64,000 bases of DNA, taken from Fistularia commersonii (lineage: Eukaryota > Chordata > Actinopteri > Syngnathiformes > Fistulariidae). The stretch lies in assembly GCA_037954325.1 (NCBI GenBank), contig JBBMNZ010000001.1, forward strand, positions 13,706,758 to 13,770,757, read 5' to 3'. A model generated the notes under the pieces. That model did no database searches. It was not told the DNA's origin and saw only the letters and a program-made list of their open reading frames with translations. Positions 56,843 to 64,000 of the stretch are shown in pieces. Within the stretch, counting starts at the first letter, position 1; each line of letters opens with the position of its first letter. The translations under genes were made by a program, and so were the position numbers.

Positions 56843-59800
56843 TATACATATACACAAAAAACAGATTTAAAAGAAACAAAAAAAAATACAATAAAAGTCA
56901 CAGAGTGGTGAAAGTAATGCTATTATATATAAATGTATATGTCTGTGGAGGGTCTCCAGATCAACCCTCTTCATTAAATGGACATAGTTGTCACCTATAA
57001 TGCAACGTTGTGGTTGGGCAACTGATTTAATCCCCCATAGTAATCCTTCGGTAATCAAGTACTAACCAAGTGGTCTGCAAATTTTATAACTTTTTTTACT
57101 TCTTAAGATGAAGCAATTTTCTCACCTTGCCAGCTTTTCAGTGACGTATCTTTCACCTTCATGTTCAATAGGTTTTGATAAATGCATTGCTAGTTTTCCC
57201 TCAGAGCATATAACTAAGTATAAAAACTATGTAACTATGTTAAAAATATAAATAAATAAATATTCCCTCTAGTAGTAGCTATGAAATGGTAGTGTTGGTG
57301 AACAACCAAACCAATCCTGAAAATATTAACATAGCCTGGGCAATAAAGGTTAAACTAAGGCTCATGAAAGGGTTTCAAAGCAAAGGATTTGAAACAGTTT
57401 AAGGATCAGCCGGTCAGAAGAGAAAGTGGGGGAAATAAGAGTGATTAAATCATTTGAATTACATTACACACTTGTCAATCATCGCCAATGCTAATTTAGG
57501 GGAGTTATCATCTTCTTGTGATTTTCTGCAGCCAAGATGTTGATGTACATTTCTTTTTAACATCAAAGATCTGAGCTATGTTGGTCAAATGCTCTGGCAT
57601 ACTCAAAATTTCATATCTGCCATACAAAATGAGAACAAGTTAACAGAAATATTTTAGCTTTTAGGCTCTCACCAGCCAGAGCCTGTTTCTGTTTCAGAGT
57701 TTTGTTGGCTCAAATGCATGGATAAAATTTTGATTGATTGTGTACAGAGCCGTAATAAGCCTTTCTACAATCTCCTTTGCACCATGTGATACCTTAAGCT
57801 GTTCCCTTTGTTTTCAGGGTGTTTTCTTGCTCCTCTAACGCACATCTCAGGTTAATTTATACTTGGCAAGCCTTAAGTGCTGATCTCTATCTCTTAAGTA
57901 TGCCACTCCATCTGAGTTTTAGCTCTATTAGACCAATAGTTCCAAAGTAAAATACAGAGTGCTTCTGCTAGTCTACATCCGTGCGTACAAACAACAGAGC
58001 TGATGTATTAACTTTTATGAAAATTAGTTATCGAAACTCTCTCCCCATTATGGAGGCAATTAAGCATAAGGTTTTAAAATTATAAATAATGATAAAATAT
58101 TTTTGTTTATGTTTATATAATGGAGCTTAGAATATATTGCCTTTCTGACTATTAGGCTGCATTATAGTTATATTTGAGAAATAACAGGGAATAATCAAGA
58201 GGGCGTAAATCCTTAAACCCTTGTTAATAAAGTTGAGTCGAGTTAAATTCGAAGAGTAAGGCATTGTGGCTGCACAACCTGTTGGTTTATATGAATATCC
58301 TATAATTTAGTCACATTAGCAGTGAGTATCTACCACAGCCACACCCGTGGCATCACTGGATCCACTGCTTGGCAATAGGGGATGCGCTTAACAGATGCTA
58401 ATCATAATCATTGTAATTGGAAAGGTGACAACCCCCTCCTGGTGCAACAATGCCCAGGAGCGGAATAGTCTGCTAAAATGGGTCAAAAGTCCAGCATTGA
58501 AAATACATTTAAAAATTGCTGCAGCAATCTAAATGTACACAGTTTAGGGTCAGATACATGACAGATTTCTGGGGACAAGCAATTTTGCTCACTGTGTTAG
58601 ATTGTTTTGTAATGAAGCATTAACAGGTATGAGACAGGAATAGACAGGCATTGTATGTTTGCAAGAATCCCTTTTGATATATTTTCACCTCGCTATTAAT
58701 TCCACATGCACAGATTATCTGTCACTTGTTTAAGGATTTATGTTTCTAAAATATCCCAGTCGCTACCATGGTATCACTCTGGTTGCATAATATCTATCTG
58801 GCCACATATCAGGATGTCTGCCTGAAGCAGGATCAGTGTAGGTTATTTAGTGCATAAAGAATATATGTCAATGCCAAACTTAGCATAGTCTTTCTGGTTG
58901 TGACTTGAAGGTCATTCACAGTTTCAGCCTTGAAAACTGGACATAAGCAGGTCAAGTTATAGGAAATGTCATGCATGGGTCTCAGGATACAGAGCCTGAT
59001 AGTGTCAAGTGAAAGCACCTTAGAAATGACCATTACTATATAATGGATAATCTCTTAAAGAACAGAATAGTTCAACCACATAAGAACTTGAAACTATTAA
59101 AGCATAAATTGATCTTGCGCCTATGGCAATACACTCTACCTGCCAGATGCAAAAAGAATCCCAAAAACAGACAGCTATAAAGTGCTTCTATCTCACAACC
59201 AAATTTAAGAGGGGAGAACTTACCAGCTTATCAGCTTTAGCAGCTCTCCATCCACTCACAGGCCTTTTTTTCTATTCTGGCTATGAATTCCTCATTATGA
59301 ACACCTTTATTTCAAATCATTGTCCATACATGCAAAGAAAGAAAAAACAGACAATCAGAAACAGTGTGTTAGCTTTAAGTGACTTGCATCTCCATGCAAA
59401 AATGAACATATATAGAACACGTCTGTGTCTGTCTAGATGGATTGTCTTTATGGAACCTAAGTCGTAAAATGGCAAATTCCTTCACACCCAGTACCCATCT
59501 GCTTTCACATGCTCCAGGCACACCAAAGAATCCCTGACAAAGCTGTTAGCTGTTGTGCAATAATCTTAGAATAGGAAAGAATATATAGAAGAGTACAAGG
59601 TTATTTTGTTGTGATTTCTATCCTTTTGCTTTAGAACTGATGGAATAACATTCTATGAGTAGAGGTTCTAAACCCAAAGTCTAAATAAAACATCTGGGCA
59701 CTTCTTCTAACACCAATAGCTTTAAGCTGGACAAATATGTAATCCCAACAGGTTTTTCTGGAACATCACCAGCACCCTGTCTTAGTTTCAAACCCACTTT

Positions 59801-62188
59801 CATGTCAGAGTTAAGCTCATCTTAGAGCATTTTACACATACAGGCTTATCTGGCCTCACACCTTTGTCGCACAGCAACATGCCTCTCTCTCCGAGGAGCT
59901 AGCATTTGCCAGGATGCACTTTACACTGATAAGAGCCTTCCAGCTTCATCTTTTGTCTTCACTTATCACTCCTGAGCAACAGGGGCACGGTGAGTGCTGA
60001 TCTGTTCATACTTCTCTCTTGATAAGTACAGACCAGACACTGTCTTTTTCACCCCTGTGGAGCTCCTCAAAGCTTTACTTTTGTGCCACAAGAAGCATCT
60101 ATGCAGCTTACAGATAAGACTCAAAGCCATGGGATGGTTTTCAATTGCCACTTGAGAAGATGATACTTCAAGAGGTTTGATGTTACTGTTTGAGAGACTT
60201 AGTATAAATGAGACAGTAAACTATTCTGGCAAGGTAATAAGAAATTAAGCAGTGACTGAGCGTCATGTTTTATATGTTATATGATACTGTTTTCGGCTCA
60301 AATTCTATTTCCCCTATCTTTTTTGTTGGACATTTTAACAGATTTAATTAATTTGAATCTGCTTCTCAAAAGAACAATGTTCAATTCATTTTCTAATCAC
60401 GTAATTACTTTTTGTCGATCAGATAATTTTCCCAGTTTCACTGTCCGCACCGAGGACCAGCATTATAATGATGGTCACAGCAATGGGCATTCATGATATA
60501 GTGAGGACAATTTGGGGAACAGATATATTTCATAAGACAAGAGAGCTGGGTCCAGAAAATTTAATTATGGGTAAAAAATATATAAAAATGTCATCTTCAA
60601 ATAAGACTTGCTCCATCAAATGTCGATGCTGTTACTGTCCTGTCCAAAAAAATATAAAAAAGGCCCCAGTCTATTGCAAAAATTTCACACAATACAGAAT
60701 TGTGAATCACAATATGGTATTGAATCTAAGAGTCAAGCACATAATTTAACATTTACAGCCATAGAAGTGGGATAACTTATCTTAGAGGCTCTTTTAAAGA
60801 ATTTCTCTTTTGCTCAATACATTTTGAATTTACTTTGAGTCTTTAAGAAATGTTGATGTTTGGAAACGACTTCCAACTCACATACAAAAAAATTCATTTT
60901 TTAAAAAAACAGCCCCCCAAGTTTGAACCAAAAAATGTGTACAGTTGGCTGGCTAAGACCAATGCGGGGCAACTGCAGACATCTGTACGCTGCACAGTAT
61001 CAATCTTTCTGAGATTAGGAGTGAAGGCAAAGTTTACGAGAAAGCAAGAATCTTGATCAGTACGGCTAAGCTATGGCAGCAAAACTTATCCACAGAAATC
61101 TCATCACACAACTGCAAAGCCTAAACAATTTAAAACTACGATACAGTTCTTGTAATCGATAGGTGGTCAGATATCTTCTCTACCCAATATCAAGAAAATC
61201 AATTATTTTATAAGTCACTGTTTGATTTTGCAGTTGGGCTAAAGTAATCTGTCAGAGGGCAATAAGATACAGACAGCTTGGTATCCATTATGTATATCCA
61301 TCAGTATGTGCCTACTGTTGTTAGATTCACGAGTTATAATACCAGTATAGACTAGTGTTCAACAGGCCACGCACATCAACAAGGGACTGCAATCAAGAAC
61401 CGAATGAATTTCAACAAGAGAATTATTTTCCCACAAGTAGAGCTGTAATATCATGCACTGACTCAGAATACAGATTTTGTATGAGTTGCAGAAATAGTGA
61501 TTCTCGTCCAGTGAAGTGGAAAAGAGTTGGTTGTGGGCACTGTGTGATCAACAGGGGATTTCCTTGAAGAAATTACCTCCAAGATGAAATCATCCCTCGG
61601 CCAGGACACTTAATTTAGCCACAGTATCCATCCTGCTTGCATTGATCAGCCTCATCACTGTGAGGGGCAGGACAGTGACGAGATGTTAAAAACGTCAGAA
61701 AAGAAGTCAGATCAGTTCTTTGCAATATTTCATTATGAAATATAATATGTAATAACTTGATATATTTTAATTATTTTTGGATCTCATGTAATAATTCAAG
61801 TCTTATATTTTTGTCAGTGGCAAGGAACTGCTTAAATGCAATTCCTTGACATCAGTGCTTAATGGAGTGCCGTCACAAAGCTTTAAATTCAGCTTAGCTG
61901 AAAAAAAAAAACATCCCTGAACACACACACAAGTGTAGCTATGCGTCAGACATTTATATGACTTTTTTTCTTGTACTATGCATTTACATTATGCAATGAT
62001 GTACAAAATGTTGCTGTAGTCAAAAGGAGACTATATGTTCAATGTTTTACTGTGTTGCTGATCACATTCACTCATGATCTTGGTCATGTGTTATTTGAAA
62101 ATTCGATCTCATTTCGAGATTTTGTAAGTCCGCAAAACTTAACATATCTGTGATAACTGGCATCATACTGTGCACCAGAATTAAATGG

Positions 62189-62216
62189 CGCTATCTACTG
62201 GTGACAGTAGATAGCG
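62189..62216. repeat. perfect 11-bp hairpin
   Basis: The arms CGCTATCTACT (62189-62199) and 62206-62216 pair exactly around GGTGAC. Confidence 0.85.
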
Positions 62217-62384
62217 TACTCCTCATTTCAGATCATGCAGGAGTGGCACTGTGTTATGTTCACTTGATCAATATAAAACATAATGGCTAATTACTGCTAT
62301 GATATTGGTCTCAGGCAGTGATATTGAAATATATATTTTGGAGACATTAGTCCTTTGCCTTGTTCAGGGTCCAAATATAATTTG

Positions 62385-62780
62385 TTAAGACTGACCTGCA
62401 CCACTGTGCCAACACAAAACCCCACAAATGCCTCTGTTTGTCACAAGGCGGACTCGGGCAGGGAACCACACCTCAGAGCAGAAATCTGGATCGAAAGCGC
62501 TTTGAGTTGAAACGGCAGGTAGGGTGTCGCTGGGAAGCCCCTGGCCCCAAGACAGAGTTGCACAGGGCTGGGTCTCACCAGGACGGGTGGCAGGCAGGAC
62601 GGGGTCAGAGGTTGCACCGGTCGGCTGGGTCCAGTCGTGGCAGGGGTCCGCAGTGGTCTGAGAGCCACAATCCCCCAGCACCAGGCAGAGTGTGCCGCTG
62701 CCCTTTATAGGGATCTTGATTAGCGGCATCTGCTGCAGCTGGCGCCGATTACAAATTGGGATCAGGTGTGATACCCTGAC
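62385..62780 (-). mobile_element. GC-rich LTR-like block
   Basis: A sharply GC- and CpG-richer block in AT-rich DNA. Read on the minus strand it has a TATA-like CCCTATAAAGGGCAG (about 62698-62712) with GC-rich sequence following, as in a retrotransposon LTR or a LINE leader. No coding motif, primer-binding site or second copy is seen. The class is a guess; it could also be a small CpG island. Confidence 0.35.
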
Positions 62781-63079
62781 ACTGTTTGGACCGAGGTGTC
62801 ACTGTTTAAGGGACAACTTGTTGTTCCACATAGGGATAACAACAATTAGGTTGTAAATAAAAGTAAGGACAGCAGCAATATGGAATTAGTAATACATTTG
62901 CTTTCTTTTTGGTTTAGTCAACAAGGGCAATACAAACAACATTGCCACAAACGATTGGAAAAATGTATATCTAGTTGTATATCTAGTTGAGCTAATTTAC
63001 AGGCTTTGTCCCCAGCCAGGCTTTTTAATATAATAAAACATTACCGTTAATACAATAGATAATGTGTTATTATATGTGG

Positions 63080-63155
63080 CTCAATGATCGACTGGCAACC
63101 AGTCCAGGGTGTACCCCGCCTTTTGCCCATGACAGCTGAGTATCCTCCGTCTCCT
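63080..63155. repeat. dispersed repeat fragment
   Basis: CTGGCAACCAGTCCAGGGTG then TACCCCGCCTTTTGCCCATG is a well-known fish dispersed repeat segment; class uncertain. Confidence 0.65.
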
Positions 63156-63544
63156 TTTGATTTTGCGATGATACCATTTTTGTAATTTCTGATAATTTCC
63201 AAAGTCTTCAAGGCGTTTTTATAGAGTGAGGATAGTTGCCTAAATCAATGGCTGACCCCAGGGCTAGACAAATGTGAACAAAATTATGGCAAGATATAAA
63301 TGAGTAGTGTTGAAAGGGGGTAACAACCTGATACGTTTCAGTTCAAACTGATATTTATAGTTTCAGACAACCTCTTCAAGTATGTCCAGGGTGATACGTA
63401 ATTATTTAACCATTAATTTTGTCATTTATCACCATTTGCATCCATTTGTGAATCACTTTCTTGCATAAAGAAAAGCACATTGAAACCATTTTGAGATTAG
63501 TCCTTTGCTATTCTAAAAGAGTCACCATATGTCTGCTTTATATC

Positions 63545-63720
63545 TCAGAGATTTGATGCGGGATCTTTGCTGATACATAAAACACTGTATCAGCAAGTAG
63601 CTCATGACTCACTGCATCAAAGGCTCTTCCCAGGTCCAGAATAACAGCTTTTACCACATTACCATTGTGGAGTAAACACGTGACCCCCTCAGTGAAATTA
63701 CACAGTGCCATCTCAGTTCA
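63545..63720 (-). mobile_element. LINE reverse transcriptase remnant
   Basis: On the minus strand an open stretch encodes AVILDLGRAFDAVSHELL, matching the first conserved motif of non-LTR reverse transcriptases (LDLSKAFDTVDH-type). It is a different LINE from the RTE-like and L2-like copies elsewhere in the window. Only about 50 codons are recognisable. Confidence 0.65.
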
Positions 63721-63865
63721 ACAATTTTTGTTTATTAAATGAAATAATGGCGTGGTAAAGATGGCACTGTTTTTTCAAGTAAGAAACATCAGTTCAAAAT
63801 GTACCTTTTACCTTTGAGTTGTTTGATTGCTTTATAATGTTTGAATGGTGATTTGATGGTGATCA

Positions 63866-63935
63866 TTACATTACATTACATTACATTAGATTGCATTTGG
63901 CAGACGCTTTTATCCAAAGCAACTGATCAATCTGT
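63866..63935. repeat. (ATTAC)n plus dispersed repeat
   Basis: Four to five CATTA units precede TTTGGCAGACGCTTTTATCC and AAAGCAACTGA, a repeat end seen throughout fish genomes. Confidence 0.75.
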
Positions 63936-64000
63936 CTAATGTCAAAGGAAGATGCCTGACTGACAACTGTTACATTCAAATTTTGTAATTGTTGGGTGCT

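Larger units (their letters stand above)
55175..62330. other. intergenic DNA, no gene seen
   Basis: AT-rich. Short LINE-like tails occur at 55.62-55.70 and 56.78-56.84 kb and a hairpin at 62.19 kb. None of the open frames has recognisable homology. Confidence 0.6.

Noticed and set aside
1..64000. CRISPR arrays, bacterial-type operons, tRNA or rRNA genes
   Set aside because: No regularly spaced repeats, ribosome binding sites or recognisable tRNA or rRNA sequence were found; the sequence is that of a vertebrate nuclear genome.

Overview
The window looks like nuclear DNA from a ray-finned fish, probably a teleost. It is AT-rich, its vertebrate genes are split by GT-AG introns, and it carries fish-type repeats: Tc1-like transposons, RTE-like and L2-like LINEs, and many dinucleotide repeats. 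There are no operons, and most long open frames are repeat remnants or chance.

Left flank (1-5.2 kb): three minus-strand segments resemble successive exons of EXD1, the 3'-5' exonuclease-like piRNA factor. They carry a stop at an exon end and frameshifts, so this looks like a decaying copy.

rasgrp1 (about 5.4-20.85 kb, plus strand): all 17 coding exons can be traced with intact splice sites and phases. They encode a RasGRP1-type Ras activator (REM, CDC25, paired EF-hands, C1, C-terminal coiled coil) of about 770 residues. Three features stand out. Intron 3 is a U12-type AT-AC intron. The best start codon gives an N-terminus like the acylated one of Src-family kinases. The first EF-hand has Asp instead of Glu at loop position 12.

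Middle (20.9-42.5 kb): repeat-rich intergenic DNA. It holds two Tc1-like transposons (24.99-25.9 and 26.0-27.6 kb), an internally deleted L2-like LINE (31.9-32.94 kb), a 3-kb mutated RTE-like LINE (34.2-37.2 kb), a minus-strand L2-like copy abutting an RTE-like 3' end (39.3-40.8 kb), and several perfect hairpins.

syndig1l (about 42.55-50.15 kb, plus strand): a CpG-rich promoter, a probable non-coding first exon and three coding exons encode a 251-residue SynDIG1-like membrane protein, complete to its polyadenylation signals.

Right flank (50.2-64 kb): no host gene recognised. It contains an RTE-like LINE that keeps its 5' end but lacks its 3' end, scattered LINE tails, a GC-rich LTR-like block and a LINE reverse transcriptase remnant at the edge.

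rasgrp1 acts in Ras activation downstream of diacylglycerol and calcium; syndig1l is a neuronal membrane protein. Nothing in the sequence shows that they work together; they are simply neighbours.
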